Assembly: GCF_014529535.1 (NCBI RefSeq)
Contig: NW_023503375.1
Location: 1,860,001 to 1,924,000 of the forward strand
Direction of reading: 5' to 3'
Length of the DNA stretch: 64,000 nt
From: Bradysia coprophila
Lineage: Eukaryota; Arthropoda; Insecta; Diptera; Sciaridae
In this document: one piece after another, positions 41,501 to 53,400 of the stretch
How the letters are laid out: each line of letters opens with the position of its first letter
How positions within the stretch are numbered: the stretch's first letter is position 1
Made by a program: the position numbers and the translations under genes
Notes under the pieces: model-generated
Databases searched by the model: none
Told to the model about the DNA's origin: nothing
The model's input: only the letters and a program-made list of their open reading frames with translations

Positions 41501-43920
41501 ATACCACTTGACATAGTCATTTACGATGAATTGTTTTCGTTTTTCGTCCACAAGGTGTAAAACACTGCGTTACAGGGAAAATTTATTGTTTTCGATGGTA
41601 TCATCAGTTATTTCTGTGAATTCATTCCCCAGAGAGTATCGAATCGAAAGAGGTATCAATCTAGTCATGTATGTACGATGTGGACTTGCTACTTTCGTAT
41701 ACCTAAATTACACTTCGATTCAACCTAACTTTCAACCATTAATTCATAACATCCAATCGTACACTTCAAGTGCGTGAAATATATACTTTTCATGTGTGGC
41801 CACATAATCTCCAGATGATGAAAATTGAAATGATTTACATTGAAAATCTTCATGCACTTGACGTCACAATTGTTTGCTGACACCTTTATCGCATGTGTAG
41901 TCGGTTCGGTTCATTACAATTTGATGAGTTGATGGTTAAATTAATTGTTACTAATGATGCAAGTTATTAAAAGATGGTCTGGTCATTGTACGGTTTTGTT
42001 ATTTTTGAATTCGTCCGATCGTAATATAATATTAAGTTACACGAACCAAACGATTATTTCAATTTTATTCTTGGTGGTGTGATTCATGTCTGTATGAACA
42101 TTGCCCGTACAGATTTTTCGTCGACAAACAATTCGTTGTGATCGATCTAGATGGTTGTGCTGAGGGGTTGAAGATTTTCTTGATATCTAAGGCGGGACGA
42201 CTAACATTCTTAAATAATGACATTTACCATCACTAACAGCTCAGCATCTATACAGTGCCTTGGTCCTAATGAATTTAATGTCCTCGCATTCTCTATATCA
42301 ATATCCCACGGCCATGACCCAAATACTCTCTACGTAAATGAGACCCTGAATAGTAATTCTACGAACATAACAATTCACAAATAGAAGTGCCATGGCTGAA
42401 TCATTGTTTATTTTACACCTATGACCTATCCCACCATTTATCACCGAATTCCGTACACTTTTTCATACGAGGTGTGTAATGTAATTTACTTGTAAGTCGC
42501 ATCGACATTAGCGTTAACGATCATTTTCAGACGGCTTCAGATAGTAAATTACACTAAATCCAAACCGTTACGGATTGGTGTGAGTGTGAGACACGTGCCG
42601 AGAACAAGACTCATAATCACTGTTCAAAATACACATGCCCAAGGACATAACCGATAGTATCAGGCGTTACCTGATGTTGATGGGTGATAGCTCTATTAAC
42701 TCGTGTGGACTATGACGAATAAAATAATTTGGTGGTAGTAGGAGCAAAGGAGGGAAATCAAAAAGTTCGTGTTCCTCAGTCCTAAGGATTTTTTTTTAAG
42801 TTTAAGAGAGTTAGGACCTGCGTCAAAGTGCTTTACTACCGTGTCGCCATGATTACGATTTCACATTTTGTACGAATACATTTTGTACGATTTAGTAACA
42901 AGTGGCGTGATCATTTCAGCAATGAACTAACCAGTGACCCCAAATAGTTATTTGTTAACCTAGGGAAGAAAAGTTGGAAATTTCATTTCGAGGGTATTGT
43001 TTGTGTAGTTTAAGCGATTTACATGGAAAATTTTAAGCGAATGAATAAAACAGCTGCGTAGGAACCGCACACACCGTTTTTAAATTAAACAGTGTCCTCT
43101 AGCAAATTTCGTTATGTTAGGAGTGTATGGCAGAAGACACTGTCAGATATTAGGCCTCCGATCATATCGATTTAACTGATCAATTAATAAGACAGAGAAA
43201 ACTGATCGTATTGAACTGCGACAGTCTCTGAATTTTAGAAATTTTTATTGCAGAAAAACATTTTAAGTTGAATGCGGAAAAGCGATGAACTCGACGAGAG
43301 AATGTGCTCATAAATAATTAGTCACAGTACTATCCTGATGTTTTGCATGAACAATATTTATGTTGTGAAAGACATGCTGCTGATATCTAAGGTATTCGGT
43401 ATTCACTCAACACACCTTCAGTTAACTTAAAAGAAGAAATTTGTACAATTGTGTAGACTTTTTCATTAATTATCCCAACCGTTTGCAATGTTATGACGAG
43501 CAAAAATTTCTCTCAAATTCGATCTGTTTCAAGTATATAAGTGTGTAACACACATCTAAATGCACGCATCGCACGGAATATTGAAAATGATTTTTTTTCT
43601 CACTATTATTGTAACACATTTCGTTTTTAAAAATAGCCCAAAACGTAACTGACCTCATTCATACTACATAAATTGTAGCAAAGATCGTGAAAATGAAATA
43701 AATTCTAAATTTTTTTAATAGAAAAATATAAGGTCAATGCGCAAGTCGGATTCGAAAAGATATTTTGTGCAAGAAAACGCTGCGAATTTGAACCATTTTG
43801 CAATTTTAAGTATGGCTTTGCCAGTCATTAATGTAATTCAGACAAAACATAAAGAACATTTTATCGCTGAGACAGAGCTCTAACACTCCCAATAATTGGG
43901 TTCAGCTGTATTTAGATTAT
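38581..43920. other. Gene-free interval of about 5 kb
   Basis: Only short frames, none with a signal peptide, domain or splice partner I can support. One dispersed-repeat copy lies at about 40214-40350. Distal 5' exons of the 46-57 kb gene could be here but cannot be recognised. Confidence 0.45.
40214..40350 (+). repeat. Dispersed repeat, GAAGTAAAAGATTT family
   Basis: Blocks TTATGTAGCAAAATG, ATGGTTAAACAAATGAAGTA and AAAAGAAGTAATAGATTC are all present. Confidence 0.7.
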
Positions 43921-43948
43921 CACGGCCCTACGTTAGTGAAGGGCCGTG
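43921..43948. repeat. Perfect short GC-rich stem-loop
   Basis: CACGGCCCT, a 10-nt loop, then AGGGCCGTG: a 9-bp perfect stem in AT-rich DNA. No partner gene or element boundary is evident. Confidence 0.7.
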
Positions 43949-44223
43949 ACGCAAGTCCGTTCACACTGAAAAATTTGTCAAAAATTTTTTCCGGAGGACT
44001 GAGGAACATATATACACGAACTTTTTGACTTTTACCCCTTCACCCCTACTACTCCCCACTTATTTCATTCGTAATCTCGGAGTCCATACGAGTTCAACGA
44101 GCTATCACACGCCTCATAATGTTTTGATTTGGCCGAGATATTAATTTTCAAAACTTGGACTTTTGTATGAAAAAATGTTTTTAAATGCGTTTTGAAATTG
44201 ATGAATTTTACACACCCCCCCCC

Positions 44224-44452
44224 CCTGAACCAAAATAAAGTTTTACCGAAAATGCACCCAAAAATTGATTGCTGTTCTGAATATAGCGACCCTAGGGGAG
44301 TTCAAAACGACTAAGAAAAAAATGTATGGGGTGGGGAAGCATCTGGTCCAGCTTAACGGACCATCGTTTTGAACTCCCCTAGGGTCCCTCTATTAAGAAC
44401 AGCAATCAATTTTTGGTTGCATTTTCGGTAAAACTTTATTTTGGTTCAGGGA
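44224..44452. mobile_element. Foldback MITE with arms of about 86 bp
   Basis: CTGAACCAAAATAAAGTTTT at the left is inverted to AAAACTTTATTTTGGTTCAG at the right. The inner end of the arms is CCTAGGGGAGTTCAAAACGA against TCGTTTTGAACTCCCCTAGG. A poly-C run (44214-44225) abuts the left end. Confidence 0.85.
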
Positions 44453-44589
44453 GGTTTGTCTACCAACATTTGTCCCTTTGTCACTTTGTTACTTTGTTAC
44501 AACGAAACTTTTTAATTTACCGGTGGATTTGGCTGAAATTTTCAGGGTATGTTAAGGACGTAATTTGAAGGAATTTTCTTAAAAGCTTA

Positions 44590-45115
44590 TAATTTCGGAG
44601 CTATGAGCGTTTTGAGCCATTGAGCTATGGGACCTATAACTCGGAAAATACTGCAGATAGAAACTTCATTTAAAAGACAAATTTATAGAGTTTCACGTTC
44701 CAAAGATTATCTGTTGCAGAAAATTTCTATTGCTATACAAAGAGGCAATGCGGCATGTATTCTTGGAACCTTAGGAAGTAATAGAGCGGATGATTTTTAT
44801 TTATTGTAATATTTGTTGATTGAAAAGATCGTTTTTTTTATTGACTGCCCCGTATGCGAGCAGTCTTTTTTTTCGCTTTGAATAAATAAATAAGTTTCAC
44901 ATTATATTCGACACGTGTTTCATGGTTTACCTAAAAAGACATCTATTTGGAAGCTATGAGCGTTTTAAGTGCGAGCTATGTCAGCCATAACTCGGAAAAT
45001 ACAGCAGATGGAAACTTCGTGTAAAAGACAAAGTTATAGAGTTTCACATTCTAGTCGACACGTGTTTCATGGTTGTCCTAAAACGTCGCTTTTTTGGGAG
45101 CTATGAGCGTTTTAA
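44590..45115. repeat. Tandem direct repeats with a GAGCTATGAGCGTTTT unit
   Basis: Copies of GCTATGAGCGTTTTRAG begin near 44600, 44950 and 45098. ATAACTCGGAAAATAC and AGAGTTTCACRTTC recur in the units, and TCGACACGTGTTTCATGG near 44908 and 45055. Unit about 150-350 bp, diverged. Confidence 0.7.
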
Positions 45116-45120
45116 GTGCC

Positions 45121-45233
45121 TCAAATTTTCGATTTTGGTCAAATTTTCGATATTCGTAAATTTTTCGATTTTAGACTTTTCAATTTTCATCAAATTTTTG
45201 AATTCCGTAAAATTTTCGATTTTCGTCAAATGA
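45121..45233. repeat. Degenerate simple repeat, TTTTCGATTTTCGTCAAA type
   Basis: Units such as CAAATTTTCGATATTCG and AAATTTTCGATTTTCGTC. Same sequence type as 4254-4383 on the other strand. Confidence 0.8.
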
Positions 45234-45365
45234 AAGCTGGAAGGTTGAGATCAAAGGGAAAGTTATACAGTTTTGTGAGAAGAATATTTTCGTTCAAACT
45301 GCACAATATGATTGTCTATTATCTTCGACCCAATTCTAAAAAATCACAACTTACAAAAGAGCTGA

Positions 45366-45752
45366 TATCGCCCAAAACCACTTGCAGTGGAGGTGTGACA
45401 CAAGTCCTGTTATCCACTTACAAAAGAACTGATATCGGTGTAGGTGACGCTTACAGATTCGACACGCAAAAAGATATGCGTCACAAATGGCAGCTGACGA
45501 GGAAAGTACGCGAAAGTACGGCCGAATCATCTGCCACTTTTTGACGCAAACTTTTTTATTTAATTTTCTTCCTAAAATTTTTCTGGTAAGATTTTTGTTG
45601 ATAAAACTTTCGCATACTTTCCTCATCAGCTGCCATTTGTGACGCATATCTTTTTGCGTGTCGAATCTGTAAGCGTCACCTACACCGATATCTTTTGTAA
45701 GTGGATAACAGGACTTGCGTCACACCTCCACTGCAAGTGGTTTTGGGCGATA
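45366..45752. mobile_element. Large foldback MITE, arms of about 150 bp
   Basis: TATCGCCCAAAACCACTTGC at the left is inverted to GCAAGTGGTTTTGGGCGATA at the right. The arms also pair through CCTGTTATCCACTTAC, GGTGTAGGTGACGC and GATATGCGTCACAAATGGCA. The two long frames at 45116-45544 and 45351-45647 are the two arms read as protein. Confidence 0.88.
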
Positions 45753-46106
45753 AACTATTGCGGCAAGAAACGCCAATACTTTTGAGACCACTAGTCAGGA
45801 AAGTACATACAGACATTGGGTGTAAATGTGTCAGTGTAGAGGAATATCGTCATCATAATCAAATCAAATTAATTGGCTGAGTGGAGTTCTTTTTTATAGT
45901 TTTCACTTTCGAAAACAGCACAGTTTGCAAACCATTACGGTTTGTAGATCCAGCATTTGGCTCGTTACCAATGCAATTAATTTGAACTTAACGAAACTAT
46001 GATGACAGGAAGACTTAGAATAAAATGTCTCGATATTTTACATTGTTGAATCAAAGTCTATTTTGAATCTCTAGAACAAACAGAAATTGTAAGGAGATCA
46101 CAGACA

Positions 46107-47372
46107 GTGGAAGTAAAATCTAGAGAACTATACAAAACAATCGATCTTTTTAGGTGTGGCACCTTACCAATGCCGCCTCCAATGCCTTCAGCACTGCCAA
46201 CACGTCGATTGCAAACTCAGATGCAAGAAGCACCAGCTTGCGTTCAAAATGCAATGATGACCAAGGACAAGAAACCATTTACTTACACACCAGGTGGTAT
46301 TGATTTATCGCAAATTAAGTCGCCGCGAATGGCACGAAGAATCGAAAGAAATGCGAACTGTGAAGGTGTAACGAATGTACCGAAAGTCTCACCTCTCGCT
46401 CAAGTAAAATAAAATGTCCAGCAGGCAGTTCACTGATACACTTAAATGACGCTTATATTTTGCAGCCAAATAAAACAAATTTACCATCGGTTGTACCGTC
46501 TGGCATGCCAGTTCAAGTGTTTCCTACCGGTCCGCCAGCTCCTCCTCCTCCACCACCCAAACAACTTCAAAATGATGTTAACAGAAACACGAACGGCACA
46601 CAGCGAACAGAGAAAACGCCAATAAAGAACTTTGAACCACCGCCGATCGGATTTCGACCGGAAATTAAAATACCGCCGAACCCAATGGCTAGCTTAAAGC
46701 CGGCACCAAAGCCACAAATTAAAAATGATTTTTGGGTTGAAGAGTACAAAAAGGAGCGGTCTAAGAGTCCGCTCGTTCAAAAAGAAGATCAAAGTAAGTA
46801 CCGCACCGCAATGACGAATGCTTTTTCGCTCAAACCGAACGCTCGCTTTACCACAACTCCAATCGACCCATTTTACAGATAACATCACATCGAACGACTC
46901 ATCTAACACAGAACAATCACTAACACCGAAAATCGAAAGTCCAACGATTAATTCTGTACAATCAGTGGAACAACGTCCTAACACACCGAAACGACAACCG
47001 AGTCCGCAACGTATTTTAACACCTACTGCAGAATCTCCGATGCCGCATTGTGAATCTCCATCATCGAAAGCCGGCTTATCACGGGTTGATAGTCCATTTT
47101 CAAGTCAACAGCCCAATCCTTCTCTACCGAAGCCGCTGAGTCCGATTAAACTGGACATTTCGAGTCCGAAGCCGGTGGAAAATCAGAAGCAACCAGAAGA
47201 GGTCCTCTCGAGGCAACAGCGTGAACAAATCCATCAGCAAGAAGTTCTAGATCAAATCAGACGACAACAGAGGTGGCAATCGCAAAACATTCAGGTTAGT
47301 GTCTATTGTCTACAAAATGGTAGGGGGCTTACCCGGAGAAATGTTAAAATACAAAATTGAAATATTTAGCAA

Positions 47373-47403
<31 letters not shown>

Positions 47404-50400
47404 TGCTCCAGCAGCAGCAATATGAACAACAGCTCAGACAACAGCAGCAACAACAAGAACAATATCAACAGCAGCTTAGACAGCAGCAACTACAACAGCA
47501 GCAACTACAACAGCAGCAACAACAGCAGCAACAACTTTACCAACAACAACAAAGAGAAATGGTAGGATGATTACAATTTGATCATAGTTTTCGTTATCCC
47601 TAACTCGTATCGGTTAATTTATCTGATTAGCAGCAGCAACAACAATTAAAACAAGCTCAACAGCAACAACAGCTTAAGAGGCCTGATGCACAACCAATTC
47701 AAAATGTATTTTTAACGAACAACCAATTCTGTGTCAATTTTACAAGAAACTAATTTCAAGGTCAACGTTGGTGCGTACAACACCCCGTCACCATCACACT
47801 CCGAAGCGTTTTCTTTATTGACTCAAGAAACACCTCAATGGATGGCCAGACGAGGAACCACAAAAGAAACTCCTGAGTGGGTAGATCGAGACGATAGTTC
47901 TGCTAAAAATAAACCAACTTCGCAAGAGGAACGGCCGCAGCAAAACGCTCCCAAGGTAAGGTGATAGACAAGTTAACGAATTTGAGGATTTGAGGTTTTC
48001 TTAGATCTTAATTTCACCAATTTTTAAACTTACATACATGATCGGGAAGGGTCTGAGTGTTTTTAATTACGTTTGCTCGGGACTGTGTACTAGCAGACCC
48101 AGTGGCGCCGACTTCTTTCACATTCAGATGAGACAAATCTTAGAATTTGTCAGTTTTTAAAACTTTACCTTCGGATTTTTATAATTCTGGGTATGGCGAC
48201 CAAAGCTTGGATGTACATCATTTGAATCAACCACCAATAATTTTCTTCCAATTTCTGTCATCTGTTATCATTAGCAAAGATAAAAAAGCGACATAAGCTC
48301 TGACTAGAGAGATGTCATATAAATAACAAAAAAGAATGTTAAAACAAATGAAGTAAAAGATTTTCTTCTCATCTGTGCAAAATAATTACACCGAAAGAAG
48401 TAATAGATTGCAGTAATTATGTCCATACCGTCTTTGTAAGGTTTAGAATTGTGCTAGAATAATATTTTAGTTGCAGCTGTCTTGAAAACATTTTACTAAT
48501 TCTTGCAATTCCACTTCCATATCCAGGAACGAATTATCCCAATTCAAATTGAAAGAACTCCACCAGTATCATCCGGTGGTTTCGACTATCCGCAAACATA
48601 TTTCAACAACTCAAACTTTGGTAAAACTTGTTTTCCGTTTTTAATATTGATGGAGAATAATATGGGTATTCCGATTGATTTTAAGCCGGATCTCCCGTAC
48701 AAAATCCAAACAAATTCGTTGACCAGGGCTACTCAAATTTTGCACCATCATCTCAACCATCTGTTCGAGTGGGTAGAACAGTGCCGATAAAAGTGGATGG
48801 ACAGATAAGCCCGTTTAATGTAACTGTATCGGATCCGATGTCACAGTCACCAGTCGTTATGCAGAAGTAAGTACAAAAAATTTGGTATAATTTTAGTCTC
48901 TTTATGGCGCCAAGGATTTTCCTTTTTGAACTACAATGCAACTGACCGAAAGATTATAGTAGGATGTGGTGCCACGAACCTTAAAAAAATGCTTGAGTAG
49001 TTATCATGGCGAGCTCTTTACTACAAAATTTTGTTTAAAATAGAATTTGGTTGATTCGGCTTTTGTTTGTGAAACGATTGCTCGCCTTTCTCTGTGCGCA
49101 ACTTTAACTCTTCAACCATGAACCATTAACCTATTGACCTATTGCTTAATCTTTCTTTGTAACAGAGGCAATCATAAATTTATTATTCACGACTGTCCCT
49201 TTGAAGCCGAGCTACGCTTCAGAAAAAATAGGCTCAGGTACAAACGTATGTGTAAATAAATTTTCAACATTTTCATCTTGTAATATAATGGGATTTTAAT
49301 AATTTATAACATTTCATTGATTATTTATTATTATTATCATCATCTTATCTGTGTATATATTATATACCGAGGTAATTGTATATGTTGTGCCTGTCATGTC
49401 GTTTATGTTGGTTACGATCTAATGAAACACGACATTAAACAACATTTCATTCAAAGGAACACATTTTCCATATTTTATTTATGTTTCACACGAAATAAAA
49501 AGAATTGGAAGGCGGTGCGTGCTTGTAGGGCAATTTTAGTGTTACACTTTAAAAATTTTATCGTTGGGAATCGTTGGTGGAATACCCTAATCATAGCCAT
49601 AGATATTGAGGGTGGATTAGAGATATACTCCCTAACTGATGTCATTACATTTATTCGACCGTCAAATCTCCGCTCAGGTGATATTTCATTGAGCTATGAA
49701 GAAAACATTCTTCACAATCTTAAAACCTTTAACAAACGGCAGACGTGCCGATTATTATCTATTACCCTTTTTGTTCAAAATAGAGTGTTTGACACAAAAT
49801 CTATTTTTTGCTTAGCTTTAACATACGAGTTTAATGATAATTCCAAGAACCACCTTTGTGTACAAGATAAAACGCACAGAAAGACTCTTTTTGGAAGAGT
49901 TGGTCATTTGTTATCGACAGCGAGAAGGTTTTTATATAGAAGAGCTCTAGGTAATGTGGCCTTTTATAACAAATTGTCGAATGAAGTAAAAGATTTTCTG
50001 TAGCAGATTTAGTGGTCGTGCTTCGCTTGCTGTTTATAAAATATGAAGAGAAAAGAAGAAGTTTAGAGGAGGAAAATTGTATCGAATGTACAATGTACAT
50101 TGTACATCTCATAGCATGTTCTCATCTATTAACAACCTCATCTCCCCATTAACTCCTTTTTTAGTTTTTCACGAATCATGCAACTTGAAACAGTAATATA
50201 TTTCTAAACAATTTCAATGATTTAGCAAGTAACTCCTTGTCACTTTAATAAACTGAACTAAATTTTCTGACAGCGATCCACGTACCCTTGAACGGCAAAC
50301 CAGTTGGGGCAACTCATCACCAAATCAGTCGAAATCGTTTCGCGTACTTCAAAAGATAACCGACCATGAAACGGAAACGGCAAATATGCCAGCCGAACTT

Positions 50401-53400
50401 CAGGGTCCACAATATTCGAAACCGCTTGGGCCAGCTGATATGAATGAAAATCAGTTGAGAAAGCTGCAGTTGAATGAAAACGAAATGAGGCGTTTGAAGA
50501 ATAACGGTAAGGGGAACACTGTTGAGACTGGTGAGAGAAGATGTTTTGAATGATAACTCAAATGGTTTTTCTAGCTAATGACGAAAGATGGGGTCAAGCG
50601 GCACCTACAAATGGAGCGGAAAACAACGGTTTGTTTTAAAATTAAGAAATCTTTTAATGACCAACTTCAATCTTTTGACTAGACTATTAATATTTAAGCC
50701 TTCCGGACCAGAAAAACACCTCATTAGCCCAATATCCCATATTGCCCGGAGTCAGAGCAGGCCTACTAGACTATGGATACTTGTAGTAGAATAAATGGTG
50801 GTATAGTAGTAGAGTAATTCATTTGAATCATTAGTAAGAACTAAGATATTTAACGATCGTAAAAACTATCTAATTTTTCTTGTGGAAAATGAGAATGGGA
50901 CATCATTAACCTGTTACAGACGGCAAGAATTTTATTATCGGGTCTATTACTTCCATAGATCAAAGTATTTTTAATCAGTTGATTTCAAATCTTGTACTTC
51001 AATTTTTTACCATGCATTTTACCATATAAATGACCATATTACCCATAGCTTGTCATTATTTTTGTCATCGTTATCAATCGTTTCAGCAAATGTTGTGAGT
51101 TCAGTATATATTCAGAGCCAAATATCCTTCAGTAGGATAAGTTCTACGAGCAGAGACTAGGATATTATATCAGCTTAAGTCTTGTTCTTGTTGGAATTTC
51201 ACGGATTCCAATCCGGACTTCTAATAAAACTAAGATGTTCACACTTTGAACGTGAGTGACTTGTTCCATGAACAAAGCATCGTATTTATACCTAATTCTA
51301 AGTCTACTACGTTGATATCCATTTCATTAGGCTACTAATCTAGTGTTCGACTTGAACGACTGCCTCCTCAGACGAAACGACATACTAACCGCCATACCTG
51401 GAATTTTACTCCGCCACCGGTCTTGTAGCATAGCTACATTCGCTTGCACTTAACAGTGCCACAACTTTCCACAGATCACATACCAACCACAATTCAATCG
51501 TACAGCGAGTGTTATTGACACCCCTTCCAGTGCAAACTGGCGCTGCAGATTAATTGCCACAGTTCAATGTGTCTGGGCCCATAACCTGTTGGAATTTCAC
51601 GGATTCCAATCCGGACTTCTAATAAAACTAAGATGTTCACACTTTGAACGTTTATTAGAGAGTGACTTGTTCCATGAACAAAGCATCGTATTTATACCTA
51701 ATTCTAAGTCTACTACGTTGATATCCATTTCATTAGGCTACTAATCTAGTGTTCGACTTGAACGAGTTATATTAATTGTATAACTCCAACAGTTCTATCT
51801 AAGGCTCGGAACAGGTCAGGTTTTTTCAGGTCAGGTCGAAACAGGTTAAAGATCACTTCAGGTCAGGTCAGGTAATTCAATTTCAGGTCAGGTCAGGTTA
51901 ACAGATATTTCAGGTCAGGTTTCAGGTTGACCTGACCTGTTCCGAGCCTTAGTTCTATGTGCATATCAGATTCAAAAGAAAAATTGCAAAAGTTCGCACA
52001 AAAAACATTTCATTTTAATAACGGTACATTGTCTTTTCCAGTAGCGACTTCAAGACCATCTAGACGATTCGCACAACAACAACACGTCTTCCAACCGGAA
52101 GGTAAAATTATGTCAGTTTTCCGTAGTTCAATTTGTTAAAAAAATATTTTTTAAATATTCAAAGATCAATCACAAAACACTTACCAAGCAGACCCAAAAC
52201 TGTACAGTGGAAGTTCGATCCCGAGTCGATCGTTTAAAATTTTGCAAGCAATGGTGACGCCGGAAAATGCAGGTTAGTTCGATCTAAGTTTTTCGAATTA
52301 AGAAAGAGAAAGAGAAAAATCAATTAGAAATTCCAAATTCAAAATATTCAAAGAACATTGATGGGACAAAAATCGGTTTAAAATCAATTAAAACATTCAA
52401 TGTGTACATAAATACAGAGAAATACTTCAAAATACTTCAACATCTATCGAATCATTACGACAAAATTAATTTCTAAAATTTTATTTCAATTTTATATGTT
52501 CTTTAGTTTAATTATTTTTTATTTCACTTTGCTTTGCACATTTGGAAGTAATAACAACAATTTTTTAATTTTAATTTTTAACTTAATCTTTATTAATTAA
52601 TAAACAAAAATGAATTTCATTTTGAATGTAAAATCCATTCTGATTTTTGACGTCGACTGTTAAACTCATGTCTGATAAAACCTTTTGCAGACGGCTAAGC
52701 TAAGCCAATCTCACAGGTTAATGTGTAGCCTAAACTAATGAAGTAAAAGACTTCGTTGAATACAATCACTACGCTGGTGGTAGTTAAAGAATCAATATTG
52801 GCATATTAATGAGCTTGCCGTCTTCGGAAGGTTACAAAAAAAAGCGTTAGACTTGTGTTGAAGATTGCATATAATGAATTATTTTCTCCGGACAATTTGA
52901 AGAAAATAATATTTTGCTATTTTGGTGAACGATTTTTTACTGTTTACGATAATCATAAATATTTTTGCACCAAAAGTGATAAACCGAAAACAAAACAAGT
53001 AGCTCCAATAACTTCATTATACAATTGAGATTTGCGCGATTAAACTGCATAGAAAATTAAGGCGACAAAAGTTCCAAATATTATATTCATTGTGCCTTTA
53101 ACCTGTAGCAGGAAACTTTTACAGTTGTCAAATGCCAAGTTTGTATCGAAATATGAAATTGACACAAATTGCAATGTGAAAATTGTCCCCAAGTTTGACA
53201 TCCAGGGACGTAGCTAAACAGGAATTTCAGGGCGGGCTCAAGACTAGAAAAGAACTTTCTATACAGCAAAATGAAAGAAAAACCGGTTTTCTAGAGATCT
53301 CAGCCCTCTCAGGCTCCTTAGTAGCTTCGGCCCTGTTCACATCTTTCATCAAAAACTACCAATTTTGAATTCCATATTTTACGGCGGCGATAGTTAATCA

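Noticed and set aside
45116..45647. 142- and 98-residue frames on opposite strands, similar to each other
   Set aside because: They are the two arms of one inverted repeat read as protein.
47299..47565. Asn/Ser-rich open frame
   Set aside because: Wrong frame of the CAA/CAG tract; only the Gln frame keeps phase with neighbouring exons.
49317..50003. 228-residue open frame on the plus strand
   Set aside because: Lies wholly in an intron of the scaffold gene, has no recognisable domain or promoter, and its 3' end runs through a copy of the dispersed GAAGTA repeat.
51573..51586. CTGGGCCCATAACC as part of a tRNA gene
   Set aside because: Only the anticodon-arm segment is present, directly abutting an LTR; it is a primer-binding site complementary to initiator tRNA-Met, not a tRNA gene.
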